Below, in pieces: positions 25,385 to 34,735 of a stretch of DNA of 45,832 nucleotides (position 1 is the first letter of the stretch; the number at the start of each line of letters is the position of its first letter). The stretch lies in the NCBI GenBank assembly GCA_016880465.1, contig JAEHDK010000613.1, positions 1-45,832 on the forward strand, written 5' to 3'. This stretch comes from Micromonosporaceae bacterium. Lineage in GTDB: Bacteria; Actinomycetota; Actinomycetes; Mycobacteriales; Micromonosporaceae. A program made the translations under genes and the position numbers. A model generated the notes under the pieces. The model did not search any database. It was not told the DNA's origin and saw only the letters and a program-made list of their open reading frames with translations.

Positions 25385-25428
25385 CTACATGGACAGTGTA
25401 GAGGTTCACAAGTTGCTAAACTTAGCAA
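25385..25428. promoter_or_regulatory. Operator candidates between the ArsR gene and PEP carboxykinase
   Basis: TTGCTAA-AC-TTAGCAA (25413-25428) is a perfect 7-bp inverted repeat, strikingly AT-rich for this genome. CTACA-N7-TGTAG (25385-25401) is a second short palindrome. They lie between the divergent starts at 25261 and 25504, so an ArsR-type repressor bound there could control both. TAAACT inside the first palindrome may act as a -10 element for the carboxykinase gene. Confidence 0.55.
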
Positions 25429-25503
25429 GTAGTGAAGCCGCTGGGAAGATCGCGCCCGCCGGGGCTGCTGCGCCGACAACCCAGCACCGGGAAGGACCCA
25501 TCG

Positions 25504-27333
25504 ATGACTGATCCGGCGCCGCTGCGGCTGCCCAGCAATCCCCCGACCAGCCACCCACGGCTTCTAGCCTGGGTGACCGAGGTCGCGGCACTGACCACCC
25601 CGGAGCAGATCGTCTGGTGCGACGGGTCGGCGGAGGAATGGCAGCGGCTCACCAACCAGCTCGTCGACGGCGGTACCCTCGTGCGGCTCAACGAGGCGAA
25701 GAAGCCGAACTCGTTCCTGGCCCGCACCGACGCGTCCGACGTCGCTCGCGTCGAGGACCGCACCTTCATCTGCTCGCTCGACGAGACCGACGCCGGTCCG
25801 ACCAACAACTGGCGCGCCCCGGGCGAGCTGAAGCAGCTGTTGACCGACCTGTACCGCGGCTGTATGGCTGGGCGCACCATGTACGTCATCCCGTTCTGCA
25901 TGGGCCCCCTCGACGCCGAAGAACCCAAGTTCGGCGTCGAGGTCACCGACTCGGCATACGTCGCGGCCAGCATGAAGATCATGACCCGGATGGGTACGCC
26001 GGTCCTGGACGTGATGGGTACGGACGCCGACTTCGTGCCCGCCCTTCACTCGGTCGGCGCGCCCCTTGCCCCTGGGCAGGCGGACGTAGGATGGCCGTGC
26101 AGCGACACCAAATACATCGCCCACTTCCCGGAGACACGCGAAATCTGGTCCTACGGCTCCGGGTACGGCGGCAACTCGTTGCTCGGCAAGAAGTGCTACA
26201 GCCTGCGCATCGCCTCGGTGATGGCGCGGGACGAGGGCTGGCTGGCCGAGCACATGCTCATCCTCAAGCTCACCAACCCGGCCGGCAATGTGTACTACAT
26301 CGCCGCGGCGTTCCCGTCCTCCTGCGGCAAGACGAATCTGGCCATGCTGGAACCCACGATCGACGGCTGGACGGTCGAGACCCTCGGTGACGACATCGCC
26401 TGGATGAGGTTCGGCGACGACGGCCGGCTCTACGCGATCAACCCGGAGTACGGGTTCTTCGGCGTAGCGCCGGGCACCGACTACACCACCAACCCCAACG
26501 CCATGCGCACCCTGGACAAGGGCAACTCGCTATTCACCAACGTCGCGTACACCGACGACGGTGACGTGTGGTGGGAAGGCATGGCTACGCCACCGGGCCA
26601 TCTCACCGACTGGCTCGGCCGCGACTGGACGTCCGGCACCGCCGCGCCATCGGCACACCCCAACAGCCGGTTCTGCACCCCGATCACGCAGTGCCCGATC
26701 CTGGCACCCGAATACGACGACCCACGCGGCGTGCCGATCTCGGCGATGCTGTTCGGCGGCCGGCGCAAGACCACCATCCCCCTTGTCGTGCAGGCACGGG
26801 ACTGGAACCACGGGGTCTTCATGGGCGCCACCCTGTCCAGCGAAACGACGGCGGCCGCGGTCGGGCAGGTCGGCGTCGTGCGCCGGGACCCGATGGCCAT
26901 GCTGCCCTTCATCGGCTACCACGCCGGGGACTACCTGCGGCACTGGACCACGATCGGCAAGCACTCGGCCAACCCGGACCTGCTGCCGTCGATTTTCCAG
27001 GTCAACTGGTTCCGCCGCGGCAGCGACGGCCGCTTCCTGTGGCCCGGTTACGGGGAGAACTCGCGCGTACTGAAATGGGTAATCGAACGCTTGGAAGGCA
27101 CCGCGGACGCCGTGGACACCCCGATCGGATACGTACCGGCGCCGGGGGCGATCGACACCAGCGGCCTCGAACTCCCGCCTGCGGACCTGGCGGCCGCCCT
27201 ACGGGTCGACCCCGCGGAATGGACGCAGGAGATCCCGCAGATCACCGAGTGGTTCGCCACGTTCGGCGACCGGATCCCCGCCACCCTGTGGGCCGAGCTC
27301 GACACCCTGAAAGCACGGCTGGTCAGCCCGTAA
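25504..27333 (+). CDS. pckG: Phosphoenolpyruvate carboxykinase, GTP type
   Basis: This 609-residue enzyme interconverts oxaloacetate and PEP with GTP/GDP, linking the citric acid cycle to gluconeogenesis or, in reverse, anaplerosis. Motifs are [18 protein letters not shown] near 220, the P-loop [14 protein letters not shown] near 268-281, [10 protein letters not shown] near 300, and a C-terminal [24 protein letters not shown], all typical of the GTP type. Length agrees with the mycobacterial enzyme. ATG 25504 was chosen for the GGGAAGGA site before it; an ATG at 25432 would add residues unlike the family. In M. tuberculosis the reverse, anaplerotic direction is favoured in hypoxia, which fits the context. 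Confidence 0.95.
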   Translation: MTDPAPLRLPSNPPTSHPRLLAWVTEVAALTTPEQIVWCDGSAEEWQRLTNQLVDGGTLVRLNEAKKPNSFLARTDASDVARVEDRTFICSLDETDAGPTNNWRAPGELKQLLTDLYRGCMAGRTMYVIPFCMGPLDAEEPKFGVEVTDSAYVAASMKIMTRMGTPVLDVMGTDADFVPALHSVGAPLAPGQADVGWPCSDTKYIAHFPETREIWSYGSGYGGNSLLGKKCYSLRIASVMARDEGWLAEHMLILKLTNPAGNVYYIAAAFPSSCGKTNLAMLEPTIDGWTVETLGDDIAWMRFGDDGRLYAINPEYGFFGVAPGTDYTTNPNAMRTLDKGNSLFTNVAYTDDGDVWWEGMATPPGHLTDWLGRDWTSGTAAPSAHPNSRFCTPITQCPILAPEYDDPRGVPISAMLFGGRRKTTIPLVVQARDWNHGVFMGATLSSETTAAAVGQVGVVRRDPMAMLPFIGYHAGDYLRHWTTIGKHSANPDLLPSIFQVNWFRRGSDGRFLWPGYGENSRVLKWVIERLEGTADAVDTPIGYVPAPGAIDTSGLELPPADLAAALRVDPAEWTQEIPQITEWFATFGDRIPATLWAELDTLKARLVSP

Positions 27334-27434
27334 CACCTCATCCCGGGGCGGCACCGCCCGGCCGGCCAACTCTGATCCGGGCCAGCGAGCCCGAGCCACA
27401 CCACGCGCCCCGCACCCCCCATCAAGGAGATCCG

Positions 27435-27641
27435 GTGACCGTCACCCGTACGGAACTGGCACGCCACATCGAGGCCGCATTCGGCCACGGCCCGGTCCGG
27501 CGCGACAACCTGTTGGCGTACGCCGTTGGCAGCCACGCCCGCCCCGAGATCATCACCGTGATCGGGCAACTGCCCGACAAGACCTACCCCAGCATCCGCG
27601 ACCTCTGGTACGACCTCGCGGACCTCCCGGCGACCAACTAG
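27435..27641 (+). CDS. Small DUF2795-like protein
   Basis: This 68-residue soluble protein starts at GTG 27435, behind CAAGGAGATCC. The pattern ARPEIITVIGQLPDKTYPSIRDLWYDLADL resembles DUF2795, a short helical domain of unknown function common in actinobacteria. It follows the carboxykinase by 101 bases and may be co-transcribed. It ends just before a hairpin. No catalytic residues are evident. Confidence 0.7.
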   Translation: MTVTRTELARHIEAAFGHGPVRRDNLLAYAVGSHARPEIITVIGQLPDKTYPSIRDLWYDLADLPATN

Positions 27642-27662
27642 GTCCACCCGGCGGCGAGCGGG

Positions 27663-27694
27663 CCGAGGCGGACGTGCGGTGGCAGCCGCCTCGG
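27663..27694. terminator. Hairpin between convergent genes
   Basis: CCGAGGCGG (27663-27671) pairs perfectly with CCGCCTCGG (27686-27694) across a 14-base loop. It sits between the stop of the DUF2795-like gene and the stop of the minus-strand regulator, so it may serve both directions. Confidence 0.6.
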
Positions 27695-27697
27695 GTG

Positions 27698-28462
27698 TCA
27701 CTGGGTCGTGGCCGTCAGCCGGCTGGACCGGGATGGCGGCGGGACCAAGCGGTAGCCCAGTCCACGGACCGTCACGATGATCTGTGGATCTCCCTGGTTG
27801 TCGCCGAGCCGCATCCGGAGTCGCTTGATGTGCACGGTGAGTGTGTTCGATGCGTCGCTGGCCTGCCCGCCCCAGATGCTTTCGTAGATCTGGTCCCGGG
27901 TAATGACCCGGTCGACATGGATCATGAAGAAGCGCAGCAGGTGGTACTCGCGAAGGGGAAGCCGAATGGGTTGGCCGTGCAGTCGGACCTCCAGGGTCGC
28001 CGGGTCCAGGCGCAGCCCGCCACACTCGAGTACGGGCTCCAGCGTGCCGATGGTCTCCGGCCGGATCGACCTGAGGATCGCGATCAGCTCAGCAAGGCGG
28101 TACGGCCGCGCGATGCAGGCCGTGGCGCCAGCCACGAGGGCCTCGCCCGCGTAGCTCCCCTCACCGGCACTCACCCCGACCACGACGGGAGTCCTGGTAT
28201 GCCTGGCGACGGCGCGGACGAAGCTGCTGCTACTGATGGCACCCGGCGCTGCGGCCACGACGGCGGTGTCCGGTCGCGTCGTGCCGGCCAGAACCAGTGC
28301 CTCTGCCGGGTCCGCGCAGACCTCGACATCGACGTGCTGGCGGGTCAGTTCCGCGACGAGGGGACCGCCGGGATCCAGTGTCGGGTCGACGATGAGTAGC
28401 CGGAACCGTGGGCGCCAGCCGTTCGGCGTCTTGGACAGCTCGAGGAGGTTCGAGGCCAACAC
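27698..28462 (-). CDS. OmpR/PhoB-type regulator with degenerate receiver domain
   Basis: The protein has up to 254 residues. An N-terminal receiver-like domain spans about 18-130. The C-terminal winged helix (about 145-245) is well kept: LRLDPATLEVRLHGQPIRLPLREYHLL and ASNTLTVHIKRLRMRLGDN, ending RGLGYRL. The phosphoacceptor Asp is missing (PDTAVVAAAPG where a DxxLP-type turn is expected) and the switch Lys is replaced (IARPYRL). It should act without phosphorylation, or sense through another signal. It lies 12 bases after pstB, suggesting co-transcription with the phosphate operon. No kinase gene is adjacent. GTG 28462 is the longest start; a later one is possible. Confidence 0.8.
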   Translation of the reverse strand: MLASNLLELSKTPNGWRPRFRLLIVDPTLDPGGPLVAELTRQHVDVEVCADPAEALVLAGTTRPDTAVVAAAPGAISSSSFVRAVARHTRTPVVVGVSAGEGSYAGEALVAGATACIARPYRLAELIAILRSIRPETIGTLEPVLECGGLRLDPATLEVRLHGQPIRLPLREYHLLRFFMIHVDRVITRDQIYESIWGGQASDASNTLTVHIKRLRMRLGDNQGDPQIIVTVRGLGYRLVPPPSRSSRLTATTQ

Positions 28463-28474
28463 CCGCCACTCGTC

Positions 28475-29335
28475 CTACCCGAACCGGCCGGTGATGTAGC
28501 CCTCGGTCCGCGGGTCCTTGGGGTTGGTGAAGATGCGGCCGGTCTCCCCGAACTCAACCAGCCGGCCGTGCCGGACCTGCTTCTCGTCCACCTCGGCGGT
28601 GAAGAACGCCGTGTGGTGGCTGACCCGGGCCGCCTGCTGCATGTTGTGCGTGACGATCACGATGGTGTACTGCTTGCACAGCTCGTACATGAGGTCTTCG
28701 ATCCGGCCGGTGGCGATCGGGTCGAGCGCGGAGCATGGCTCGTCCATCAGGATCACGGCCGGCTTGATGGCGATGGTGCGGGCAATGCACAGCCGCTGCT
28801 GCTGACCGCCGGACAGTGCCATGCCGCTGGTCTTCAGTTTGTCCTTCACCTCGTCCCAGAGGGCCGCGCCGGTGAGGGCCTCCTCGACCATGTCGTCCAT
28901 GTTGCCTTTGATGTTGTTTATCTTTATGCCGTACGCAACGTTCTCGTAGATCGACTTCGGGAACGGGTTGGGCTTCTGGAATACCATTCCGATCTGGCGG
29001 CGGACCTGGATCGGGTCCACGTCCCGCGCGTAGATGTCCTGTCCGAGGTAGGTGATCGTACCGGTGACCCGGGCGCCACGGATCAGATCGTTCATCCGGT
29101 TCAACGCCCGCAGGATGGTGGACTTGCCACATCCAGATGGTCCGATCATCGCCGTGATCTCGTTCTGCCGCACCGGCAGCGTGGCGCCCCGCACCGCCTC
29201 GTAGTCGCCGTAGAAGACGCTGACATCCCGCAGCTCCATCAGCGCCGCGCCACCGTCGGCCGGCTGCCGTTCCGCGCCGTCGTGGCGCCAGCCGGCGTCG
29301 ATGTGCACGGCGGGCCGGTCGTTGGTAGCCGTCAT
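28475..29335 (-). CDS. pstB: Phosphate ABC transporter ATP-binding protein PstB
   Basis: The protein has about 286 residues. Walker A is GPSGCGKST, and the PstB-typical ALNRMNDL and [17 protein letters not shown] segments follow. The signature is [17 protein letters not shown], Walker B is [13 protein letters not shown] and the H-loop is [11 protein letters not shown]. Together with PstA and PstC it energises uptake of phosphate delivered by PstS. The ATG at 29335 has GAGGTGA upstream; an ATG at 29395, three bases past the pstA stop, would add 20 residues. The first 35 residues precede the normal PstB start and look disordered. Confidence 0.95.
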   Translation of the reverse strand: MTATNDRPAVHIDAGWRHDGAERQPADGGAALMELRDVSVFYGDYEAVRGATLPVRQNEITAMIGPSGCGKSTILRALNRMNDLIRGARVTGTITYLGQDIYARDVDPIQVRRQIGMVFQKPNPFPKSIYENVAYGIKINNIKGNMDDMVEEALTGAALWDEVKDKLKTSGMALSGGQQQRLCIARTIAIKPAVILMDEPCSALDPIATGRIEDLMYELCKQYTIVIVTHNMQQAARVSHHTAFFTAEVDEKQVRHGRLVEFGETGRIFTNPKDPRTEGYITGRFG

Positions 29336-29397
29336 GGATGTCACCTCAAAGGCTCGGCGGCGGTGGGTCAACGGGGTACCGGTAGAAGTGCTCATGG

Positions 29398-30306
29398 TCA
29401 GCGTTCCTTGATAGCAAAGCGGTTGGCGATCAGCCGACTGATCAACGTGGCGAGCAGCACGATGACCACGAGCGTCAGGGCCGCACCCCAGGCTCGGTCG
29501 GTCGCGGCCTCGAATGGCTCCGTGGCGTTGCGGTAGATCTGGACCGGCAACGCGGTGTTGCTCCCGGACAGGTGCCAGTTCACCCGCTGGGTCAGGCCGA
29601 CGACCAGCACGATCGGAGCCGTCTCGCCGGCCGCGCGCGCGACCCCGAGCAGCGCGCCACTGGCGATGCCGGAGACCGCCGCCGGAAGCACGACGGTGAC
29701 GATGGTGCGCCACTTGCGCGCGCCGAGTGCCAGGCTCGCCTGCCGCAGCTCGTCGGGCACGAGCCGCAGCATCTCCTCGCTCGAGCGGATCACGACCGGC
29801 AGCATCAGACAGGCCAGGGCCAGCGCACCGGCCAGGCCGCTCTGCTCGGTGGTGAGCACCACCGCGGTGTAGATGAACAGGCCCATCACGATCGACGGCA
29901 CGCCGGTCATCACGTTGGACATCAGCCGCACGCTCCGCGCGAGCGCGTTCTGTTTCCCGTACTCGTTGAGATAGATGGCGCCCAGCACCCCGAGCGGAAT
30001 GGCCAGCAGCGACGCCAACCCCGTCATCAGCAACGTGCCGGCGATCGCCGGGCCGATCCCGCCGCCCGGGTTGGCCAGCTGGCGCGGGATCGGCTTGGTG
30101 AGGAAATCCCAGCTGATCATTTTCGCGCCCTTGGCGATCACGTAGTACATGACCAACGCGACCGGCACGACCGCGATGATCACCGACAGCCATATCCCCG
30201 TCCGGACGAGGGTATTGGCCAAGCGCCGCCGCGTCGCCAGCGAGCCCCGGCCCAGACCTGACGGGGCCGACAGCGGCTGCTGCGCAGCCTGGACGGTCGT
30301 GGTCAC
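29398..30306 (-). CDS. pstA: Phosphate ABC transporter permease PstA
   Basis: This 302-residue protein has six membrane helices after a cytoplasmic lead of about 35 residues. The permease loop [55 protein letters not shown], near residues 180-235, holds the EAA coupling motif and the RAAGETAP block typical of PstA. It pairs with PstC to form the inner-membrane channel. GTG 30306 overlaps the pstC stop by four bases. Confidence 0.95.
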   Translation of the reverse strand: MTTTVQAAQQPLSAPSGLGRGSLATRRRLANTLVRTGIWLSVIIAVVPVALVMYYVIAKGAKMISWDFLTKPIPRQLANPGGGIGPAIAGTLLMTGLASLLAIPLGVLGAIYLNEYGKQNALARSVRLMSNVMTGVPSIVMGLFIYTAVVLTTEQSGLAGALALACLMLPVVIRSSEEMLRLVPDELRQASLALGARKWRTIVTVVLPAAVSGIASGALLGVARAAGETAPIVLVVGLTQRVNWHLSGSNTALPVQIYRNATEPFEAATDRAWGAALTLVVIVLLATLISRLIANRFAIKER

Positions 30307-31301
30307 GCCGACGCTCCCTTCATCCGGACATCGGCGCGCCGGACGACCACCGCGGCGGCGTAGTTGATCACAACGGTGATCGCGAAGAGCAGCACACCCA
30401 ATGCGATCAGTGCGGACCGACCGGGCGGCACCCCCGGATCGCCGAAGTTGAGCGCGATCACCGACGCGAGCGTGTTGCCAGCCGCGAACAGGTTCGGCGT
30501 TATCTGGGTGGCGGCCCCGATCGTCAAGGCCACCGCGATCGTCTCACCCATTGCACGCCCCAGCCCGAGCATGACCGCGCCGACCATGCCGCCGAAGCTG
30601 TGCGGGAAGACCGCTCCCCTGATCATCTCCCATTGGGTGGCGCCCAGGGCGTACGCGGCTTGCTTGTCGGCGTCCGGAACAGTGGCGAACACCTCTCGGG
30701 TGATCGACGTGATGATCGGGATGATCATGATTGCGACGATCATGCCCGCGGTCATGAAACCGCGACCGGAGGAGACCGGTTCGCCGAACAGCGAGCCGAG
30801 CACGGGGATGTCGCCGAGGGCGCCATGGAGGCCGTTGTAGACCTTCACCAGGGCTGGACCTACGACGATGATGCCCCAGAGGCCGAAGACGACCGAAGGG
30901 ATCGAAGCGAGCAGATCTATCACGGTGACCACCGTCGACCGCAGCCGCGTCGGGGCGAGCTCGGTCAGGAACAGCGCGATGCCGATCGAGATCGGCACGG
31001 CGAAGATCAGCGCGATGATCGAGACGACCGTGGTGCCGTAGACGAACGACAGGGCACCGTACACCGGCCCCGCTCCGTCGACCTCGAGCGGGACCCACGA
31101 CGGGCTGGTCACGAAGCCCAAACCGGCGTACTTGAGCGCCGGCCACGCCTCGCGCAGTGTGGTAACCAAGATCAGCACCAGGATGGCCAGTACCAACGCA
31201 CCCGCCGCCAGGCTCACCGCGGAGAAAGCGCGATCCGAGGCCGCCCCACGCCCCCTGGCTGTCAGCGGCTGGGCGGGCGGTCGGTCGGTGATCTGCGTCA
31301 C
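30303..31301 (-). CDS. pstC: Phosphate ABC transporter permease PstC
   Basis: This 332-residue protein has six membrane helices. The EAA-type loop [57 protein letters not shown] near 205-260 is characteristic of PstC, as is the [29 protein letters not shown] segment. GTG 31301 is preceded by GGGAG. The gene follows pstS after an 85-base gap containing a perfect hairpin, so its expression is likely lower than that of pstS. Confidence 0.95.
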   Translation of the reverse strand: MTQITDRPPAQPLTARGRGAASDRAFSAVSLAAGALVLAILVLILVTTLREAWPALKYAGLGFVTSPSWVPLEVDGAGPVYGALSFVYGTTVVSIIALIFAVPISIGIALFLTELAPTRLRSTVVTVIDLLASIPSVVFGLWGIIVVGPALVKVYNGLHGALGDIPVLGSLFGEPVSSGRGFMTAGMIVAIMIIPIITSITREVFATVPDADKQAAYALGATQWEMIRGAVFPHSFGGMVGAVMLGLGRAMGETIAVALTIGAATQITPNLFAAGNTLASVIALNFGDPGVPPGRSALIALGVLLFAITVVINYAAAVVVRRADVRMKGASA

Positions 31302-31328
31302 GTGGATGCTCCCGAAATGAAGATGTGC

Positions 31329-31365
31329 CCTCGGGGACGGAATCCAGACGATTCCGTCCCCGAGG
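31329..31365 (-). terminator. Attenuator-like hairpin between pstS and pstC
   Basis: Positions 31329-31344 and 31350-31365 form a perfect 16-bp stem with a five-base loop. It starts 22 bases after the pstS stop, within the operon. Such partial terminators allow an excess of the binding protein over the membrane subunits and can protect the pstS message. Confidence 0.8.
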
Positions 31366-31386
31366 TATCACCCGAGCCGGTGGACC

Positions 31387-32481
31387 TCAGCCCTGCACCT
31401 GCACCTTGTCGATCTGCGCCAGCGCCTTCGTCTGAAGAGCTGCCGGCAGCTTCGCGAAGCTCACCGACTCCGCGAACTGCTGCCCGTCGGTGAGCAGCCA
31501 CTTCAGGAAGGCCTTGACGTTCTTGCCCTTGGTCGCGTCGGTGTACGTCGGCTTGACCAGGATGTACGTGGGCGCAGTGATCGGATAGCTCGCCGCACCG
31601 GTCGCGTCCAGTGGATCGTAGGACAGATCATCCTTGACCGTCGCGCCGGCCAGCGCCGCGGTCGTCCCGGCCAGGGACGGTTTGACGTACTTGCCGTCCT
31701 TGTTCTTGATCGCCGCGAACACCAGGCCGCTCGCGGTGGCATCGGCAAGGTCCACGTAACCGATCGCGCCGTCGCTCTGCTTGATGATCTGTGCCACGCC
31801 GGTGTTCTTGTCGCCGCCCTGGGTGTCCGCGGGCCAGGCGACCGTGTCGCCGGTGCTGAGCTTCCATGCGGGCGCGGCCTTGGTCAGGTACTTCGTGAAG
31901 TTGTTGGTCGTGCCGGAGCCGTCCGAGCGGTGCGCCACGACGATGTTCTTGTCAGGCAGGTTGGCGTTCGGGTTGTCGGTCTTGATCGCCTGGTCGTTCC
32001 ACTTCTTGATGTCCCGCTGGAAGATCTTGGCTACCGTGTCGGCGCTCAACTGCAGATCGGCCACCCCGGACAGGTGGTACGCCACGGTGATCGGCGCGGC
32101 GACCGTCGGCACGTAGAGGAACGAGCCGTCCGCCGGACCGTCACCCGCCTTGACCAGGCTGTCCGAGCCGGCGAAGTCGGTCAGTCCAGACCCGAACTCC
32201 TTCTTGCCGGTACCAGATCCGGTCGAGTTGTAGGTGATGTTGAGATTCGGCGCGACCTTCGCGAACTCGTCCAGGGCCTTCTGGTAGTACGCGTTGGGGA
32301 AGCTGGCGCCGGACGCCTTCAGCTCACCGGACAGCTTCGAGAGATCGGAGCCGGCACTGGCCGGGGTGTTGCCGGCGCCGGTCTCGTCACCGTTGCCGCC
32401 GCAGCCGGCGAGTGCGAGCGCAGCGATCGTGACACCAGCGATGCTGGCGAGGACGCGCCGCGAGAGCACGTTGCGGTTCAC
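31387..32481 (-). CDS. pstS: Phosphate-binding lipoprotein PstS
   Basis: The protein has about 364 residues. The signal peptide (RRVLASIAGVTIAALALAGC) ends in a lipobox LAGC, so it is a lipoprotein on the outer face of the membrane. Phosphate-binding segments are KASGASFPNAYYQKALDEF, TYNSTGSGTGKKEFGSGLTDFAGSD and HRSDGSGTTNNFTKYL. It delivers phosphate to PstCA. GTG 32481 was chosen because the signal peptide begins there and AGAGAGG lies upstream; a longer reading to 32670 runs through the promoter. PHO-box-like repeats lie about 95-130 bp upstream. Confidence 0.95.
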   Translation of the reverse strand: MNRNVLSRRVLASIAGVTIAALALAGCGGNGDETGAGNTPASAGSDLSKLSGELKASGASFPNAYYQKALDEFAKVAPNLNITYNSTGSGTGKKEFGSGLTDFAGSDSLVKAGDGPADGSFLYVPTVAAPITVAYHLSGVADLQLSADTVAKIFQRDIKKWNDQAIKTDNPNANLPDKNIVVAHRSDGSGTTNNFTKYLTKAAPAWKLSTGDTVAWPADTQGGDKNTGVAQIIKQSDGAIGYVDLADATASGLVFAAIKNKDGKYVKPSLAGTTAALAGATVKDDLSYDPLDATGAASYPITAPTYILVKPTYTDATKGKNVKAFLKWLLTDGQQFAESVSFAKLPAALQTKALAQIDKVQVQG

Positions 32482-32811
32482 CTCAGATTGACCTCTCTGT
32501 AGGAGTTTCCGTCCGGCCAGGCTGACCTGACGTGGCCGACCGTAGAAGCGACGGGTAGCCGGATGCCTCATCAGGAGTGAACGTCGGGTGAACACCGCAG
32601 CGTGGTCGGGTAACCGGACATCGTCGGTCGAAGTGGAGAGGAGCTTACTAACCAGATCGGGTACGGCCAAAACAGATTACGAGTCATTCGGCGATTCCGA
32701 GTGCGGCGGCACCGGTCGGCGGCCCGAGCGGTGTGGTGGGCCACCCGCCCGGTACTCGCACATGACCGGATCATCATTGACACCGCCACGTCGCGAATGT
32801 AGCCAAGCTGG
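32482..32811. other. Intergenic region upstream of pstS (330 bases, no gene)
   Basis: Open frames here have no ribosome site and no recognisable protein. The left part holds the pst promoter region with the repeats at 32576-32615. Around 32637-32690 the DNA is noticeably more AT-rich than its surroundings. No strong hairpin was found at the 3' end of the hydrolase gene that ends at 32812, so how that transcript stops is unclear. Confidence 0.6.
32576..32615 (-). promoter_or_regulatory. PHO-box-like direct repeats upstream of pstS
   Basis: Read on the minus strand, GTTCACC (32593-32587) and GTTCACT (32582-32576) lie exactly 11 bases apart, and GGTTACC (32615-32609) lies two 11-base steps further upstream. 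This is the 11-base direct-repeat arrangement with GTTCACC units known for the Streptomyces PhoP PHO box in front of pstS. PhoP control of this operon is a strong inference. Confidence 0.75.
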
Positions 32812-33837
32812 TCAGAGGTGGTAGGTGACGATGCCGTCCACAATGGACCTGGTCGCCCGGCCTTCGGCGGCGAGCAGATCAAGGTGGACGGCCGTCTCGC
32901 CGACGGCGAGCATCTGGTTGAAGGGGTCCAGCTCGGCGAACCGCCTGCCGCGGCGGGTCCACGGCAGCCGGTGCGCCACCTCGTAGGCCGTGTGCCCGCC
33001 CTGGTGTGCCGCCGCCAGACACGCGTCCAGCCGGGCAGTGTGGTGCACGAGCAGCTCCCGGGCCCGCTGATGGACACTCGGCGCCACCGGACCGTGCGCG
33101 GGCAGCAGGGTCGCGTCCTGGTACCCGAGCATGAGCCGCAGCGACGAAAGGTAGTCACCAAGCGGCAGGTCGGCCGGCTGCGCCTCGAACCCGACCGACG
33201 GCGTGATGTGCGGCAACACGTGGTCGCCGGCGAACAGCAGCCGGTGCTCGGCGTCGAGGAACACGACGTGACCCCGGGTGTGACCCGGCGCGGCGACCAC
33301 CGCCAGCCGGCGCGTGGCCAGCCCGACATCCGAGACGTCGGTCAGCCACTCGTCCGGCTTCTCCCACAGATCGACGTCGATGCTCTCGCCGAACCCGGCG
33401 TCCCGCAACGTCTCGACAAGAGCGGTCGCGCCACACGACAACAGGAACGCCAACCGCACCGGTGCGACGTCGCCCGGCCGGGTGAGGACGAGGTCGATGG
33501 CCGGCTGCTCGCCGAGACCGAGCGCAATCCGGGACCCGAACAGCCGCCGCAGCACCACCGCCTGCGTGTAGTGGTCGCGGTGGACGTGGGTGACCAGGAA
33601 CCGGCGAATATCACCAAGCTCGTACCCGAGAGTCTGCAGTCCCTGCTCCAGCTCCTGCCGGGACTCGTCCAGCGCCCAACCCGAGTCGACGAGTACCAGC
33701 TCGTCGCCATCCTCGATCACGTAGACGTTGACCGCCCGCAGCCCGTCGTTGGGCAAGGGCAGCGGAATGCGGTGCACCCCGGCCGCTACCGGGTAGACGC
33801 CCGGCGCCGACCAGGTACCCGCAGGGCGACCGTCCAC
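32812..33837 (-). CDS. Metallo-beta-lactamase-fold hydrolase
   Basis: This 341-residue enzyme carries the binuclear metal motif THVHRDHY (H84, H86, D88, H89). The following metal ligands are H in APGHTRGH and D in LLFAGDHVLP. A C-terminal helical region (about 255-341) resembles the LACTB2/glyoxalase II-like group with a winged-helix end. It is predicted to be a cytoplasmic hydrolase of a thioester, lactone or similar; the substrate is not evident. GTG 33837 is used. It follows the epimerase gene by 42 bases and is likely the last gene of a USP-epimerase-hydrolase operon. Confidence 0.8.
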   Translation of the reverse strand: MDGRPAGTWSAPGVYPVAAGVHRIPLPLPNDGLRAVNVYVIEDGDELVLVDSGWALDESRQELEQGLQTLGYELGDIRRFLVTHVHRDHYTQAVVLRRLFGSRIALGLGEQPAIDLVLTRPGDVAPVRLAFLLSCGATALVETLRDAGFGESIDVDLWEKPDEWLTDVSDVGLATRRLAVVAAPGHTRGHVVFLDAEHRLLFAGDHVLPHITPSVGFEAQPADLPLGDYLSSLRLMLGYQDATLLPAHGPVAPSVHQRARELLVHHTARLDACLAAAHQGGHTAYEVAHRLPWTRRGRRFAELDPFNQMLAVGETAVHLDLLAAEGRATRSIVDGIVTYHL

Positions 33838-33879
33838 GCTGATCAGGCTACCGGCGAGAGCCGGTGGGCGATCGGTGAC

Positions 33880-34683
33880 CTAGCCCACCGTGACCGAGCG
33901 CTGGTCTTGATCGTCCGGGCGGCCTGCCGCCGGAGGATGCGCCGAGCGTGGTCCGGGGCCGCGCGGGTACGTCGGTGTCCAGCTGAGCAGCCGGCAGGCC
34001 TTGGCGGTGCTCCACAACTCGGCCGACCTATCGCCGGTTATGTGGAAGATCTCGAATCCCGCGCGGAAGTCGATGGCCGCGAGGACCGCACTGGCCACAT
34101 CGGTGGCGGCTGTTGCGTGTATCGGCGTGCCGCCCGGCGTACGCCAGATCCGCGGCTTCTTTCCCCGGCCCCAGGCCGGCCACACGTCGTCCGGGGTCGG
34201 CCAGGCCAGCCGCAGTACGTTCACCGACATACCCCAGCGGGCCGCTGCCGCGCGGCCGGCTTCCTCACCGAGCCTCTTCGTCAGGCCGTACGGATCGACC
34301 GCGTCCGGCGGGTCCTCCTCCAGCAACCGGCGCGCGGTCACCTTGTCGTACACCGACAGGCTGCTGATGTGTACGGCGTGCCGGACGCCTGCGGTGTGGG
34401 CCACGGCCAGCGTCAGGTACACGGACTTCACATTGACGTCGAACGTGTTCGCGACCGCATCCGGGCGCGACGCTCTGGCCGCGCCCATCGCGCAATGCAC
34501 CACCACGTCCACGCGATCCAATGCCGTGGCCAACACCCGATGGTCGGTCGCGTCGCCCACCACCTGCTCCCACGGTCCGCGGCACGGCCGCGGGTCGAGG
34601 ATGCGGATGTCATGCCGCCGGCCGAGCAAGGGCAGGATCAGACCGGCGACGTACCCGGAACCGCCGACGACGAGTATCCGCAC
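33880..34683 (-). CDS. NAD-dependent epimerase/dehydratase (extended SDR)
   Basis: The protein has about 267 residues. A Rossmann start ILVVGGSGYVAGLILPLL and a catalytic YxxxK in DPYGLTKRLGEEAGR are clear, with SSLSVYD supplying the preceding Ser. GTG 34683 was chosen since homology begins at VRILVVGG and GGAG lies upstream; the frame open to 34932 is a shadow of the USP gene. Such proteins modify nucleotide sugars or act as atypical NAD(P)-binding reductases; the substrate is unknown. It lies 52 bases after a USP gene on the same strand. Confidence 0.8.
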   Translation of the reverse strand: MRILVVGGSGYVAGLILPLLGRRHDIRILDPRPCRGPWEQVVGDATDHRVLATALDRVDVVVHCAMGAARASRPDAVANTFDVNVKSVYLTLAVAHTAGVRHAVHISSLSVYDKVTARRLLEEDPPDAVDPYGLTKRLGEEAGRAAAARWGMSVNVLRLAWPTPDDVWPAWGRGKKPRIWRTPGGTPIHATAATDVASAVLAAIDFRAGFEIFHITGDRSAELWSTAKACRLLSWTPTYPRGPGPRSAHPPAAGRPDDQDQRSVTVG

Positions 34684-34735
34684 CTGGTGATCGTCTCCGG
34701 CCGGCTGGGCGGGCGCAAGCCTGAGCCGGCGGCGG

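Noticed and set aside
32588-32824. Possible 78-residue gene upstream of pstS on the plus strand
   Set aside because: GTG start without a ribosome site, biased composition, and it covers the PHO-box repeats; no family resemblance.
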